A stretch of 64,000 nucleotides of DNA from Prevotella sp. (GCA_017619445.1 JAFZSI010000053.1:20929-84928), one strand, 5' to 3'; shown: positions 32,985 to 42,576, counted from the stretch's first letter. Notes: generated by a model from the letters alone, not told the origin. Program-made: numbers and translations.

Positions 32985-33599
32985 ATGGACAACAATCAGA
33001 ACAAGTACATCGCCGTGGCCTACAAGCTCTACGCTGCCGGCGAGAAATCACTGGAGTTCGTCGAAGAAGCCACCGACGACAAGCCCTTCGAGTTTATCAG
33101 CGGATTCGGATTCACCCTCGACGAGTTCGAAAAGCAAGTGAAAGACCTGCAGAAAGGCGACAAATTCAACTTCACACTCACCAAGGAACAGGCCTACGGC
33201 GACGTGGAGCCCGAAAGAATCATAGACCTCGAGCGCGAAGTGTTCTGCATCAACGGCCACTTCGACCACGAGCACGTGTCGGTGGGCGCAATACTGCCCT
33301 TGCAAAACGAAGACGGGCACCGGTTCTTCGGAAAAGTGCTGGAAATCAATGAAGAGAAAGTGAAAATAGACCTCAACCACCCCTTGGCAGGCAAAGAACT
33401 CAACTTCAACGGCCACATCGTAGATACCCGAGAGGCCACCAACGAGGAAATACAGCACATCATCAACCACCTGAACAGCGAGGGATGCGGCTGCGACGAA
33501 TGCGGCGGAGGATGCAACGACGGTTGTGGAGACGGATGCAACGACGGCAACCACGACCACCATCACCACGACGGCTGCGGCTGCCCCCACTGCCACTAA
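32985..33599 (+). CDS. FKBP-type (SlyD-like) peptidyl-prolyl isomerase with Cys/His-rich tail
   Basis: A 204-residue protein. The first 150 residues follow the SlyD pattern: an FKBP core interrupted by an IF-like insert ([18 protein letters not shown], then [20 protein letters not shown] and [17 protein letters not shown]). The last 40 residues are a metal-binding tail with many CxC/CGGGC groups and five consecutive-type His ([16 protein letters not shown]). SlyD tails bind nickel, so a folding plus metal-handling role is likely by analogy. aroC begins 12 bases after its stop, so the two are probably cotranscribed. Confidence 0.92.
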   Translation: MDNNQNKYIAVAYKLYAAGEKSLEFVEEATDDKPFEFISGFGFTLDEFEKQVKDLQKGDKFNFTLTKEQAYGDVEPERIIDLEREVFCINGHFDHEHVSVGAILPLQNEDGHRFFGKVLEINEEKVKIDLNHPLAGKELNFNGHIVDTREATNEEIQHIINHLNSEGCGCDECGGGCNDGCGDGCNDGNHDHHHHDGCGCPHCH

Positions 33600-33610
33600 T
33601 CCCCTACCCC

Positions 33611-34714
33611 ATGCGCAACACCTTTGGCAACATATTCACACTGACAACCTTCGGCGAAAGCCACGGCGAAGCCATTGGAGGCATCGTTGACGGAATGCCC
33701 GCAGGCATCGACATCGACACCGACTTCATACAGTCGGAGCTCAACCGCCGCCGCCCCGGACAAAGCCACATCACCACCAGCCGCAACGAGGCCGACCAAG
33801 TGGAACTGCTCAGCGGCATATTCGAAGGCAAATCAACTGGCTGCCCCATCGGGTTCATCGTTCGCAACACCAACCAGCACTCGCAGGACTACGAGAACAT
33901 GCGCTGCCTGTTCCGCCCCTCGCACGCCGACTACACCTATTATTATAAATACGGCATTCGCGACCATCGCGGCGGCGGACGCTCATCGGCCCGCATCACC
34001 ATCAGCCGCGTCGTCGGAGGCGCACTGGCCAAGCTCGCCCTGCGCCAACTCGGCATCACCATACAGGCATACACCTCGCAAGTGGGCACCATCGCCCTCA
34101 GCCGCGACTACCATCAATACGACCTCGCACTCGCTGAGACAAACGCCGTGCGCTGCCCAGACCCCGAGAAGGCCCGACAAATGGAACAGCTCATTGAACA
34201 GGTGAAGGCAGAAGGCGACACCATCGGAGGCATCATCACCTGCGTCATCAAAAACTGTCCCGCAGGCATCGGCGAGCCTGAGTTCGGCAAACTCCACGCG
34301 GCATTAGGCAGCGCCATGCTTAGCATCAACGCCGTCAAAGGATTTGAATATGGCGAAGGATTCGACGGCGTCACCGCCCGAGGTAGCCAACAAAACGACA
34401 TCTTCCTGCCCGTTGAACACCCAACACCACTACTCCCTCCCTTTGGGAGGATTGGGGTGGGTTCCAACCACAGCGGAGGCATACAAGGAGGCATCAGCAA
34501 CGGACAGGACATCTATTTCCGCGTGGCATTCAAGCCCGTGGCAACAATACTACAGGAACAGCAGACCGTTGACCTCGACGGACAGCCAGCCACACTCAAA
34601 GCCCGTGGACGCCACGACCCCTGCGTGTTGCCAAGAGCCGTTCCAATCGTAGAATCCATGGCCGCCATGACCATTTTGGACCAATATCTCGCCTCAAAAA
34701 CGGGAAAATTGTGA
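33611..34714 (+). CDS. aroC: Chorismate synthase AroC, with a repeat-derived loop
   Basis: A 367-residue enzyme converting EPSP to chorismate with reduced FMN. I chose the start [20 protein letters not shown]; an upstream in-frame stretch overlaps the FKBP tail and is Arg-rich noise. Signature blocks are [33 protein letters not shown] and [13 protein letters not shown]. Between EHPTP and SNHSGG the loop [11 protein letters not shown] is encoded by CTCCCTCCCTTTGGGAGGAT plus TGGGGTGGG, the same word as the intergenic repeats at 27082 and 14074 (reverse). The insertion lies in a loop that varies in the family, so activity is probably kept. Confidence 0.95.
   Translation: MRNTFGNIFTLTTFGESHGEAIGGIVDGMPAGIDIDTDFIQSELNRRRPGQSHITTSRNEADQVELLSGIFEGKSTGCPIGFIVRNTNQHSQDYENMRCLFRPSHADYTYYYKYGIRDHRGGGRSSARITISRVVGGALAKLALRQLGITIQAYTSQVGTIALSRDYHQYDLALAETNAVRCPDPEKARQMEQLIEQVKAEGDTIGGIITCVIKNCPAGIGEPEFGKLHAALGSAMLSINAVKGFEYGEGFDGVTARGSQQNDIFLPVEHPTPLLPPFGRIGVGSNHSGGIQGGISNGQDIYFRVAFKPVATILQEQQTVDLDGQPATLKARGRHDPCVLPRAVPIVESMAAMTILDQYLASKTGKL
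34431..34463 (+). repeat. In-frame CTCCCTTTGGGAGG repeat in aroC
   Basis: CTCCCTCCCTTTGGGAGGAT and TGGGGTGGG match the intergenic word at 27082-27116 almost exactly, and the reverse complement at 14074-14105. The reading frame of aroC is preserved. Confidence 0.75.
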
Positions 34715-34787
34715 TTTTTTTCCCCATAATATAAAAAAAACGGCTGAAAATGAACGATTTCAGAATTATTATCGTATATTTGCAGCC

Positions 34788-34890
34788 AAAACGATGAAGG
34801 GTTTGTGAAAATCCCGAATCAGTTTAGTTAAGTCTAGTTTAGTTTTTGTGTTGGTTGAGGGCGGCCTGTTGACCGCCCTCAAATTTATTT
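34788..34890 (+). ncRNA. Candidate small RNA between aroC and the acyl-CoA ligase gene
   Basis: A TATATTTG element at 34775-34782 (no clear -33 TTG) precedes about 100 bases with no real open frame that end in a strong terminator hairpin (34855-34882) and a T-rich run. This promoter-to-terminator spacing suits a short transcript. Alternatively the hairpin merely ends the aroC message and the -7 match is chance. Confidence 0.4.
34855..34890 (+). terminator. Intrinsic terminator downstream of aroC
   Basis: TTGAGGGCGG and CCGCCCTCAA form a perfect 10-base stem (34855-34882), followed by ATTTATTTT. Confidence 0.8.
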
Positions 34891-34893
34891 TGT

Positions 34894-34936
34894 AAAAAAA
34901 CAGCGGCATGGACCCGTGGATGGGTGCATGCCGCTG
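34894..34936 (-). terminator. Intrinsic terminator of the acyl-CoA ligase gene
   Basis: On the minus strand CAGCGGCATG and CATGCCGCTG pair perfectly over 10 bases, with a nested ACCC/GGGT helix, and seven T follow. It is back to back with the aroC terminator. Confidence 0.85.
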
Positions 34937-34971
34937 TTGGTTGTGTGAGATAATAAGTTTGTAAGTTTGGG

Positions 34972-36705
34972 TCAAATCACCTCTATTCCTTGTTCCTCGC
35001 AGAGTTTGAGACTCATTTCCTTGAGTTTGAATTTCTGTATCTTTCCTGAGCCCGTGAGGGGGAATTCCTTGATGAAGAACACATACTTGGGTATTTTGTA
35101 GCGGGCAATCTTGCCGCGGCAAAACTCGCGCACGTCCTCGGGCTCCATCTTGGCACCTTCTTCGAGGATGATGAAGGCTCCCACGGCCTCGCCGTATTTC
35201 TTCGAGGGCACGGCTGCCACCTGCACGTCGCGAATGCCGGGCATGTGGTAGAGGAACTCCTCAATCTCACGGGGGTAGATGTTCTCACCGCCACGGATAA
35301 TCATGTCCTTGATGCGTCCGGTAATCTTGTAGAAACCATCCTCGTCCTTGACACCGAGGTCGCCCGAGTGTAGGAATCCGTTTTTGTCGATGACTTCGGC
35401 AGTGGCTTCGGGATTCTTGTAGTAGCCCTTCATGACGTTGAATCCCCGGCAGCACATTTCGCCTTGTACGCCAACGGGGCACTCCTCGCCTGTTTCAGGG
35501 TCTAGCACCTTGACTTCGACGAAGGGGAAGTCGCGGCCCACGGTGGTACACCGCTGCTCGAAGGTGTCGTTGAGGCAGGTCTGCGTCATGCCGGGCGAAC
35601 TTTCCGTGAGTCCATAGACGCTGGTGATGGTCATATACATCTTCTCGCTGACCTGTTTCATAAGCTCTACGGGGCAGAGTGAGCCTGCCATGATGCCTGT
35701 GCGTAGGCAGCTCATGTCGAACATGGAGAACATGGGATGGTTGAGTTCGGCTATGAACATGGTGGGCACGCCATAGACGGCTGTGCAACGTTCCTTGTGT
35801 ATGGAGGCGAGGACGACGAGGGGGTCGAATTTCTCTACCATGACCTCGGTGCAGCCGTGTGTGAGGCAGTTCATGGTGGCGAGCACCACGCCGAAGCAGT
35901 GGAACAAGGGCACACAAACGCAGAGCTTGTCGTCCTGTGTGAATCCCATGTTCTCGCCGGTGAAGTAGCCGTCGTTGGCAATGCCGAAATGAGTAAGCAT
36001 CACACCCTTGGGGAATCCTGTGGTGCCGCTTGTGTACTGCATGTTGCACACGTCGTAGCAAGTGACTTTGCTTTTCATCTCGTTCAGCGTCTCGTCATCG
36101 ATGTTCTGTCCCAAGAGCAGCAGCTCGGCGGTGTTGAACATGCCGCGATACTTCTCCATGCCGATATAAACCACGTTCTTCAGATAGGGGAAGCGTTCGC
36201 TGTTCAGGTGTCCCCGCTCGCAGGTCTTCAGCTCGGGCAGCATGGTGTAGGTCATGTCCACATAGTTGCAGTCCCATGTGCCGTCGGTGATGCAAAGCAC
36301 TTCCATGTCGGAGTCTTTGCAGAGATACTCAAGTTCGTTCTGCTTGTAGTTGGTGTTGACGGTGACGAGCACGGCCCCTATTTTGGCGGTAGCGTAGAGG
36401 AAGGTGAGCCAGTCGGGCACGTTGGTGGCCCAGATGCCTACATTCGAGCCCCGCTTCACGCCGATGGAGATGAGTCCCTTGGCAAGGTTGTCAACACGCT
36501 CGTTGAACTTTGACCAAGTGAACCTCAAATCGCGGTCGCTATATACAATATATTCCTTGTCGGGCGTAGTCTCGGCCCAATATTCAAGCCACTGGCCCAA
36601 AGTACGCTCATGAAGCTTATAGCCTGCGCTTCCGGTCTCGGCAGGGTATGTTCTGTCTGGCAGCGGTCTGCCTGCCATGTCATATTTCACTTTCTTTGTT
36701 TCCAT
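34972..36705 (-). CDS. AMP-dependent acyl-CoA synthetase (long/medium-chain fatty acid type)
   Basis: A 577-residue adenylate-forming ligase. [18 protein letters not shown] is the AMP-binding P-loop-like motif, [14 protein letters not shown] the A5 motif, [20 protein letters not shown] and [19 protein letters not shown] the A7/A8 hinge, and [12 protein letters not shown] holds the catalytic Lys. It activates a carboxylic acid to acyl-CoA; chain length cannot be read from sequence. The XRE-cupin regulator gene lies 50 bases upstream on the same strand, a pairing common in Bacteroidales, suggesting that it controls this gene. Confidence 0.92.
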   Translation of the reverse strand: METKKVKYDMAGRPLPDRTYPAETGSAGYKLHERTLGQWLEYWAETTPDKEYIVYSDRDLRFTWSKFNERVDNLAKGLISIGVKRGSNVGIWATNVPDWLTFLYATAKIGAVLVTVNTNYKQNELEYLCKDSDMEVLCITDGTWDCNYVDMTYTMLPELKTCERGHLNSERFPYLKNVVYIGMEKYRGMFNTAELLLLGQNIDDETLNEMKSKVTCYDVCNMQYTSGTTGFPKGVMLTHFGIANDGYFTGENMGFTQDDKLCVCVPLFHCFGVVLATMNCLTHGCTEVMVEKFDPLVVLASIHKERCTAVYGVPTMFIAELNHPMFSMFDMSCLRTGIMAGSLCPVELMKQVSEKMYMTITSVYGLTESSPGMTQTCLNDTFEQRCTTVGRDFPFVEVKVLDPETGEECPVGVQGEMCCRGFNVMKGYYKNPEATAEVIDKNGFLHSGDLGVKDEDGFYKITGRIKDMIIRGGENIYPREIEEFLYHMPGIRDVQVAAVPSKKYGEAVGAFIILEEGAKMEPEDVREFCRGKIARYKIPKYVFFIKEFPLTGSGKIQKFKLKEMSLKLCEEQGIEVI

Positions 36706-36755
36706 TTTTCTTTGGTTTTCGTTATCGTTATAACGGAATTATGCCATAACGACAA

Positions 36756-37340
36756 TCAGAACGGAATATAAACCACAGCCAGAATCTTGGCGCTCTTGCC
36801 GGGTGCTCCGTGAACATGGTGCTTCACGATGGAATCGTAGAAAATGCTGTCGCCAGCATTGAGCTTGAATGTGTCCTTGCCATAGATAACCTCCACTTCG
36901 CCTTCCATGACGTAAATGAACTCCTCGCCCTCGTGAGCCGAGAGTTGGAACTCAGGACTTTCCTCGGGGTTGATTTCGATGATAAACGGCTCCATGTGGC
37001 GTCCAGCTTTCTGCTGAGCTAAGGGATGATATTCCATGTGCTTACGGGCGTCTGTAGCACCATTTGAGAAACTGATGCTGCGGTCTTTGAAACGGTCGGC
37101 TGCACGGCTCACCACGGGGCCCAGCTCGTCGTTGTCGTCAAGGAATGTGCCTAAGCGCACACCCAATGCACGTGCAATCTTGATGAGCGGTCCCAATGAG
37201 GGCAGGTGCTCGTCGTTCTCGATAGAGGCAATCTGTTCGGGCGAAAGGCCGCTGCGCTCTGCTATTTCTTCAATGGAAAGATTCTTGGACTCTCTAATAC
37301 CTTTGATTTTGAATCCTACAATAGTATGATGATTGGACAT
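36756..37340 (-). CDS. XRE-family regulator with cupin sensor domain
   Basis: A 194-residue regulator. Residues about 8-65 form an HTH_3 domain (IRESKNLSIEEIAERSGLSP, then EQIASIENDEHLPSLGPLI). Residues about 115-190 form a small cupin (AHEGEEFIYVMEGEVEVIYG, then NAGDSIFYDSIVKHHVH). Such proteins sense a small ligand through the cupin. A promoter with TACCTTTG (37382-37389) precedes it. It is upstream of and probably cotranscribed with the acyl-CoA ligase gene. Confidence 0.92.
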   Translation of the reverse strand: MSNHHTIVGFKIKGIRESKNLSIEEIAERSGLSPEQIASIENDEHLPSLGPLIKIARALGVRLGTFLDDNDELGPVVSRAADRFKDRSISFSNGATDARKHMEYHPLAQQKAGRHMEPFIIEINPEESPEFQLSAHEGEEFIYVMEGEVEVIYGKDTFKLNAGDSIFYDSIVKHHVHGAPGKSAKILAVVYIPF

Positions 37341-37381
37341 AAGAAATAATGAAAAAAAATCTTTTTACTTTATTATGGCCG

Positions 37382-37389
37382 CAAAGGTA
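37382..37389 (-). promoter_or_regulatory. Promoter -7 element of the XRE-cupin gene
   Basis: TACCTTTG on the minus strand followed by CGGCC, 42 bases before the start codon at 37340. No convincing -33 TTG at 20 bases, which may mean that the promoter is regulated. Confidence 0.55.
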
Positions 37390-37564
37390 CAAAATAAGGC
37401 TGAATAACAGAAAAGATTTGGGAAGATTAACAATAAAACAAAGCAAAATGAAAGAAAAAAACGGCCGAAACAAAACAATTTCGACCATTTTTGCATAGTA
37501 AATGTTGCAATTGACATTTATTAGTTGTCGTTGACGTTAGTGTTAAGGTTTAGTTAGCGTCACA

Positions 37565-38476
37565 CTAATCGTTCAAAGCACCTATTATCTCCTGCACCGA
37601 ATGACAGCCGTGGGCATCGAGCCACTCGTTGATGCCGTCACGCACACGCAGGGTGACGGTGGGGTCGATAAAGTTGGCGGTACCTATCTCAATGGCGGTG
37701 GCTCCGGCCATGAGAAACTCGATCGCATCGGTAGCACTGCTGATGCCGCCCAGGCCAACCACAGGAATAGTGACTGCCTTGGCCACCTGCCACACCATGC
37801 GCAGGGCAACAGGTTTGACAGCCGGACCGCTAAGGCCACCGGTGGCAATGCTGAGCACAGGGCGGCGACGCTCTATGTCAATGGCCATGCCCATGAGGGT
37901 GTTGATGAGCGACACGCTGTCCGCTCCCTCAGCCTCAACGGCGCGGGCAATATCGGCAATATTGGTGACGTTGGGCGAGAGTTTCACAATAAGCGTCTTG
38001 TGATAACGGGCACGGACAGCCCGCACCACACTGGCAGCACCCTCGCAGGTGACTCCAAAGGCCATGCCGCCTTGTTTCACATTGGGACACGATATGTTGA
38101 GCTCAATGGCGGGTATCTGCTCCAACGCATCAACGCGGGCCGCACATTCGGCATAATCGTCTGGCGACGAGCCGCTTACATTGACGATGATATTGGTTCC
38201 AATGTCTTTGATTTCAGGATAAATATGCTTGCAGAAATGGTCAACACCTTTATTCTGCAACCCCACGCAGTTGAGCATGCCCGCGGCTGTCTCGGCCATG
38301 CGCGGGTAGTCGTTGCCCTCACGCGGAAAAAGGGTTGTGCCCTTCACAATTATGCCGCCAAGCTGGTCGAGCGGGACGAAGTCTGCAAACTCGGTGCCAT
38401 AACCGAATGTGCCGGAAGCTGTCATCACTGGGTTTTTCAGCTCCATTCGGCTGATTCTTACATTTAGATTTGCCAT
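37565..38476 (-). CDS. pyrD: Dihydroorotate dehydrogenase, class 1B catalytic subunit PyrD
   Basis: A 303-residue FMN enzyme of pyrimidine synthesis that oxidises dihydroorotate to orotate. [37 protein letters not shown] (with the class 1 catalytic Cys), [20 protein letters not shown] and [20 protein letters not shown] are all present. It works as a heterotetramer with PyrK, encoded just upstream and overlapping it by 13 bases. Downstream, TGACGTTA and TAGCGTCA (37530-37560) could form a hairpin but no T run follows. Confidence 0.96.
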   Translation of the reverse strand: MANLNVRISRMELKNPVMTASGTFGYGTEFADFVPLDQLGGIIVKGTTLFPREGNDYPRMAETAAGMLNCVGLQNKGVDHFCKHIYPEIKDIGTNIIVNVSGSSPDDYAECAARVDALEQIPAIELNISCPNVKQGGMAFGVTCEGAASVVRAVRARYHKTLIVKLSPNVTNIADIARAVEAEGADSVSLINTLMGMAIDIERRRPVLSIATGGLSGPAVKPVALRMVWQVAKAVTIPVVGLGGISSATDAIEFLMAGATAIEIGTANFIDPTVTLRVRDGINEWLDAHGCHSVQEIIGALND

Positions 38477-39240
38477 AATAATCGGTTGATATTAAACACA
38501 GGTCCTTCTTTGCACACACACAGGTTGCCCTCGGTGGTTTTTTCCACACAACAGAGACAGGCGCCCAATCCACAGGCCATCATATTTTCCAGCGAGGCCT
38601 CGCACATTATATTGGCCTTGCGGGCATAACGAGCAACGGCCACCATCATCGGCTTAGGTCCGCAGGTGGAAATCTGGTCGAAACGCTCATTCTGGAGCAG
38701 GGAATGCTGGGTCACAAATCCTTTCTCGCCTGCCGTTCCGTCCTCAGTGGTAACAAACACGCGGCCGTACTTTTGAAACTCGTCAAGCAAAAGCAAATCA
38801 TTTTCTGAGCGGGCTCCCAAAAGGAATGTAGGTTCACCTCCACGAATATGAATCTGCTGACCGAAATAAAGCAACGGGGCGACGCCAACTCCACCACCAA
38901 CAAGCAGAATACGTTTTTCGCGGCTCTCAGGCATAGTAAAAGAATTACCCAACGGCAACACGCAGTTCAATATATCGCCTACAGAAAGCTGCGCCAACTG
39001 CCGCGTGCCCGCCCCAATCGTGGCTACCAGAAGCCATAACTCATTGCGCTCGACATCGACAAAATTTACAGATATGGGACGACGCAAGAAGGTAGTGGGC
39101 GAATGGTCAACACGAACCTCAACAAACTGGCCAGGGAGCATGGGCGGTAATGCCGATTCGTGGGTCAGCTTGAGCAAAACATAACGCTCATGAAGCCGCT
39201 CAACGGCCACCACACGAAGATCTAACACATATTTTTTCAT
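38464..39240 (-). CDS. pyrK: Dihydroorotate dehydrogenase electron transfer subunit PyrK
   Basis: A 258-residue iron-sulphur flavoprotein passing electrons from PyrD to NAD. The FAD domain begins [20 protein letters not shown] with [12 protein letters not shown]. The NAD-binding motif is [19 protein letters not shown]. The C-terminal 2Fe-2S site is [15 protein letters not shown] with a final Cys in [11 protein letters not shown] use the start [10 protein letters not shown] at 39240, four codons inside the longest frame. The gene is preceded by a TATTTTTG promoter element at 39261-39268. Confidence 0.95.
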   Translation of the reverse strand: MKKYVLDLRVVAVERLHERYVLLKLTHESALPPMLPGQFVEVRVDHSPTTFLRRPISVNFVDVERNELWLLVATIGAGTRQLAQLSVGDILNCVLPLGNSFTMPESREKRILLVGGGVGVAPLLYFGQQIHIRGGEPTFLLGARSENDLLLLDEFQKYGRVFVTTEDGTAGEKGFVTQHSLLQNERFDQISTCGPKPMMVAVARYARKANIMCEASLENMMACGLGACLCCVEKTTEGNLCVCKEGPVFNINRLLWQI

Positions 39241-39260
39241 CTTTCGAAGCATTTAGGCTG

Positions 39261-39268
39261 CAAAAATA
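39261..39268 (-). promoter_or_regulatory. Promoter -7 element of the pyrK-pyrD operon
   Basis: TATTTTTG followed by CAGCC on the minus strand, 20 bases before the pyrK start codon, so the leader would be very short. Confidence 0.55.
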
Positions 39269-39377
39269 GACATAATTTTCCAAATCGATATACTTCTGAA
39301 CAAAAAAAATACAACGAAAAGAACAAATTCAAACCGAAAAATGGATACAACAAGTAATGCAAAAAAACATAGGCAAC

Positions 39378-39426
39378 AAAAAACATCCTGCGCAACAGTT
39401 TTCTCCGGAAACAGTCACGCAGGATG
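39378..39426 (-). terminator. Intrinsic terminator of the XRE repressor-like gene
   Basis: On the minus strand CATCCTGCG and CGCAGGATG (9 perfect pairs) enclose a second helix GTTTCCGGAGAAAAC, and six T follow. Confidence 0.8.
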
Positions 39427-39483
39427 GAACGAAAAGAACAAATGATTGAAACTACAAATAAGGACTATAGGGTTCAACAACCA

Positions 39484-39945
39484 TCATTTTTGAGGCACGA
39501 AGGTCTCCCATGTCTGGTCGTCGTAGAAGATGCGGATTTCAGTTATTTTTCGACCACTTTTGTCAGCATTTTTCAGATTCAATTTTTCAGCATTTTTTGG
39601 TGTACCGTTGACACGCTGACTCGTGACTGGTGTTGTTCCCTCATCGGGTAGGGCAGTGGCAGCGTTCTTAAACTCAAGCATGGGCTCATCGTTCGCATTT
39701 GGAACTTCGGCTACTGGATCAACTGTTCCATCGGTGTACATCGGTCCGATGCCATAAAGCAACCAGTCGGTGCTGACAGAGGGAATCTTTTTTTTGATAG
39801 CATCAATCTGACTCAGGGTAGGACGGGTCTTACTATTAAAGATGTTACTCAGCGTTGCTTGAGAGAGTCCGATATAGTCACAAAACACCTGACGATTCAT
39901 GTGCTGTGCTTCCATAAGTTTTCTGATTCTATCTTTGATTTCCAT
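39484..39945 (-). CDS. Phage-repressor-like XRE-family regulator
   Basis: A 153-residue protein with an N-terminal HTH (IRKLMEAQHMNRQVFCDYIG, then LSQATLSNIFNSKTRPTLS) and an acidic linker. A short C-terminal module (KSGRKITEIRIFYDDQTWET, ending FVPQK) resembles those of small Bacteroidetes regulators found on and off mobile elements. No S24 peptidase motif is present. It has a textbook promoter (39994-40025) and its own terminator. No phage or conjugation gene is near, but upstream lies an 880-base AT-rich stretch. Confidence 0.85.
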   Translation of the reverse strand: MEIKDRIRKLMEAQHMNRQVFCDYIGLSQATLSNIFNSKTRPTLSQIDAIKKKIPSVSTDWLLYGIGPMYTDGTVDPVAEVPNANDEPMLEFKNAATALPDEGTTPVTSQRVNGTPKNAEKLNLKNADKSGRKITEIRIFYDDQTWETFVPQK

Positions 39946-40826
39946 GTGCAGTCATCATTTTGGGGGTATTTCCCCTTTTTTCGTATCAGTTTACAAAGGT
40001 AAAAAGAAAAATTAATTCTTGCAAATTATTTGGAAACTTTTTAATGAACTGAATTTTAAAAATATAATTTCAAGGAATTGAATTTTAGTAAGGAAAACAT
40101 GAAGGCTGTCATTTACTTTTATAAACATAAAGATAAAACTACTAAAGGTATCTTTAGTAATTATGCTAAGAAATTGGATAAATGACTGAGTTTTATATGG
40201 TTATTTCTATATTCAAAAGAACTATATTCAAAATCTGAATCTCTGAATGGATGAATAACGCGAAACAATTTGAACAACAAAACAAATAAAATTGCGCAAA
40301 GTACTGGGTTTTAGCCTATTATAAAAACAATCTCAATATTGAATAATTATAAATAAAGAAACTTGAACGCCAATTTTATAAGTCTAAAAATGGAAGTTTT
40401 ATATTTATAAATATTTTCTGTTTATAAAATTTCCGATTTTACAAATTTAAATTCCGTAAATGGTTTTACATACGTAAACGGTCTGTTCACGATGCTAAAG
40501 GTTAATAAATCAAAAAGATAAAATGGGGTTTTCAGAAAAGAGGCGAAAAGTGTCAATTTTGCGAGATTTCGCAACGATGTGCAGACTGATTAAAAATACG
40601 CGAGTTTTCAGGGGGGTAAAAAGAAAGGAAACGCTTTACAGACGGGTGTTTGAGCACAAAAACAGGGTGCATCTGGCCATGCAATTGTAGAAAAGAAAAG
40701 ACCCAAAAACAGCTATTATTAGCCAAAAAATGCAGATTTTAGGTCTCAAAATGGGGAGGAAATTGTCAGAAAGCAGCACTTTTTCTGCCACAAAACAGCT
40801 TTTGAGGGCGAAAAAACGTGGAAAAA
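39946..40826. other. AT-rich region without a recognisable gene
   Basis: Apart from the promoter of the regulator gene, I see nothing certain. Composition is far more AT-rich than the surrounding genes. A 28-codon plus-strand frame at 40099-40185 (MKAVIYFYKHKDKTTKGIFS, then NYAKKLDK) is divergent from the regulator and could be a tiny gene or the remains of one. Words such as TTTATAAATATTTT, ATTTTATAAGTC and GTAAACGG recur. It may be the scar of a lost element. Confidence 0.5.
39994..40025 (-). promoter_or_regulatory. Promoter of the XRE repressor-like gene
   Basis: On the minus strand TTTG (40022-40025), exactly 20 bases, and TACCTTTG (39994-40001), about 50 bases before the start codon. 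Confidence 0.8.
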
Positions 40827-41852
40827 TCAGTGCAGGATAAAGAAGATAAGCTCTTTTGCCAGTTCTCCAGCGCTCGTATTAGGATTATCCAGGCCTTTGC
40901 TCTTGGCATCAATCTCTCTAAATTTGGAAATAATTTGCATCACTTTGACTCCAGAATAGTTTCTCATACCCGTCATATAATCGCGCACACCCCACGAACT
41001 TTTCAAATCGAGAAACCTGGCGACCTCGTTTTCCTTGCTTCTGTCGGGTGCATAAAAGGCAATCATCAAGTTCTGGAAGTAATTAAAGAGAAGCGGCAAA
41101 AATGCGAACAAGGAACCTGTCTTCGGATTTTTGTCAAAATATTTGATAATTTGATTTGCTTTGAAAACATCGCGGCTTACGATGGCATTTCTCAGTTCAA
41201 ACGTGTTGAAATCCTTGCTCACCCCTATTTGCTCCTCCACCACCTCTGGAGTCACCTTTTTGTTGTTTTCGGGCAAGGCGAGTAACAGCTTGTCAAGCTC
41301 ACTCGAGAGTCGGCTCAGGTCGGCGCCAATATGGTCGGCCATCATCTGCGCCGACTTATTGTCGATGGTTGCTCCCCGCTCCTTGAGATAAGCATTGATG
41401 AATGCTGGCAGCTCATAATCGCGTTTTTTCTTGCTTTCGAACACCACCCCTTGTTTTTCTGCGATACTGACCACCTTCTTCCGGCGGTCTATCGTGCCGT
41501 TTTTATAGCAAATCACAAGGATGGTCGATTTCACAGGCTTCTCAAAATACTTCTCCAATGCGTCCCAGGCGCGTATGTTCTGCGCCTCTTTCACAATAAT
41601 CACCTGAAATTCGGCCATCATTGGATATCTACGGGCCATGTCAGCCAGATTCGACGCATTAGTGTCAGCTCCATACACAATGGTCTGGTTGAAGTCGCGC
41701 TCATCGGGTGTGAGCACATTTTGGGCAATATAGTCTGCTATCTGGTCAATGAAATAGGCCTCCTCACCCATCAGAATATAAACGGGTGAGAACTGTCTGG
41801 CTTTCAGGTCGCGCATGATAGCGTCGAAAGTTGCTGTTTTTTTCTCGGCCAT
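40827..41852 (-). CDS. holA: DNA polymerase III delta subunit HolA
   Basis: A 341-residue clamp-loader subunit. FSPVYILMGEEAYFIDQIAD near residue 17 and RRYPMMAEFQVIIVKEAQNI are typical of the N-terminal domain. LPAFINAYLKERGATIDNKS, DLSRLSSELDKLLLALPENN and TFELRNAIVSRDVFKANQII mark the helical domains. It opens the sliding clamp with gamma/tau and delta'. The gene is divergent from the HSDR_N gene. Its promoter lies in a tandem of promoter-bearing repeats (41924-42016). Confidence 0.93.
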   Translation of the reverse strand: MAEKKTATFDAIMRDLKARQFSPVYILMGEEAYFIDQIADYIAQNVLTPDERDFNQTIVYGADTNASNLADMARRYPMMAEFQVIIVKEAQNIRAWDALEKYFEKPVKSTILVICYKNGTIDRRKKVVSIAEKQGVVFESKKKRDYELPAFINAYLKERGATIDNKSAQMMADHIGADLSRLSSELDKLLLALPENNKKVTPEVVEEQIGVSKDFNTFELRNAIVSRDVFKANQIIKYFDKNPKTGSLFAFLPLLFNYFQNLMIAFYAPDRSKENEVARFLDLKSSWGVRDYMTGMRNYSGVKVMQIISKFREIDAKSKGLDNPNTSAGELAKELIFFILH

Positions 41853-41879
41853 AACCTATGTTGTCTGTGATTTTTTTAC

Positions 41880-41919
41880 TATCTTTGCCCCGTGTTTGAC
41901 TCTTTCAGAGCCAAACACG
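41880..41919 (+). promoter_or_regulatory. Plus-strand -7 element followed by a hairpin in the holA/HSDR_N gap
   Basis: TATCTTTG (41880-41887) reads toward the HSDR_N gene. Just after it CGTGTTTG and CAAACACG with inner CTCT/AGAG form a hairpin (41891-41919). Its role is unclear. Confidence 0.4.
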
Positions 41920-41923
41920 TGTG

Positions 41924-42075
41924 CAAAGATACGATTAAGCGAGCGAAAAGCAAAAGGAAAACGAGTTTTTCTTTGACTTTTCCGAGCGAAAGTATCTTCG
42001 ACTGGGTTCAAAGATACGATTAAGCGAGCAAAGAAACAAATTAATTTGGTTCTTTCGAGCGAAAGTATCTTATTT
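41924..42075 (-). promoter_or_regulatory. Promoter-bearing repeats, two diverged tandem copies upstream of holA
   Basis: TATCTTTG boxes on the minus strand lie at 41924-41931 and 42009-42016, 85 bases apart. Each is preceded by the CGCTCGCTTAATCG-type spacer seen in the other copies, and the GAGCGAAAGTATCTTCGA core follows. The box at 41924 is 72 bases from the holA start codon. The sequence is more diverged from copies A and B than they are from each other. Confidence 0.7.
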
Positions 42076-42087
42076 AAAGATACAAAA

Positions 42088-42537
42088 ATGATTCCATTAA
42101 ACCTACCGACTTTCGACATAAAAGTTTCCGGCAGTGCTCAGAAACCGAAAATTTTCGATGTTCTGAGGCGAAAATACGTGGCCCTCACGCCCGAAGAGTG
42201 GGTGCGGCAGCATTTTGTGCACTTTCTCATCGGCCATAAGGGCTATCCTCAGATGCTCATGGCCAACGAGGTGGAGCTGCGGGCCGGCGACAAGCGGCTG
42301 CGCTGCGACAGCGTGGTCTATGACACCTTGCTTCAGCCGCGCGTCATTGTCGAGTACAAGGCACCGGGCGTGGAACTAACCCAGCAAGTGTTCGACCAGA
42401 TCAGCGTCTATAACCAGTTGCTGCACGTGGATTACCTGATTGTCAGCAACGGACTGCAGCACTTCTGCTGCCGCATGGACTACGAACAGCACTCCTATAC
42501 GTTTCTGCAAGACATACCCCCCTACCGCGAATTATAG
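42088..42537 (+). CDS. Type I restriction enzyme R N-terminal (HSDR_N) domain protein
   Basis: A 149-residue single-domain protein (start MIPLNLPTFDIKVSG) of the PD-(D/E)XK fold: LTPEEWVRQHFVHFLIGHKG, LRCDSVVYDTLLQPRVIVEY followed by KAPGVELTQQVFDQIS. The Asp and Glu-x-Lys of the nuclease core are visible (CDSVVYD; VEYKAP). Stand-alone HSDR_N proteins are common in Bacteroidetes and their role is not established. No restriction subunits are nearby. It ends with TAG and the DnaJ-type gene begins 39 bases later in the same frame. Confidence 0.88.
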   Translation: MIPLNLPTFDIKVSGSAQKPKIFDVLRRKYVALTPEEWVRQHFVHFLIGHKGYPQMLMANEVELRAGDKRLRCDSVVYDTLLQPRVIVEYKAPGVELTQQVFDQISVYNQLLHVDYLIVSNGLQHFCCRMDYEQHSYTFLQDIPPYREL

Positions 42538-42576
42538 ACCCCTGTTTTTACACCTTATTATATATATACTCATCAC

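Noticed and set aside
33048-33596. A 182-codon minus-strand frame opposite the FKBP gene
   Set aside because: Val/Ala-rich shadow produced by the codon bias of the real gene.
37530-37563. The TGACGTTA/TAGCGTCA hairpin after pyrD as a terminator
   Set aside because: The stem is short with a G-U pair and no T run follows, so I do not call it.
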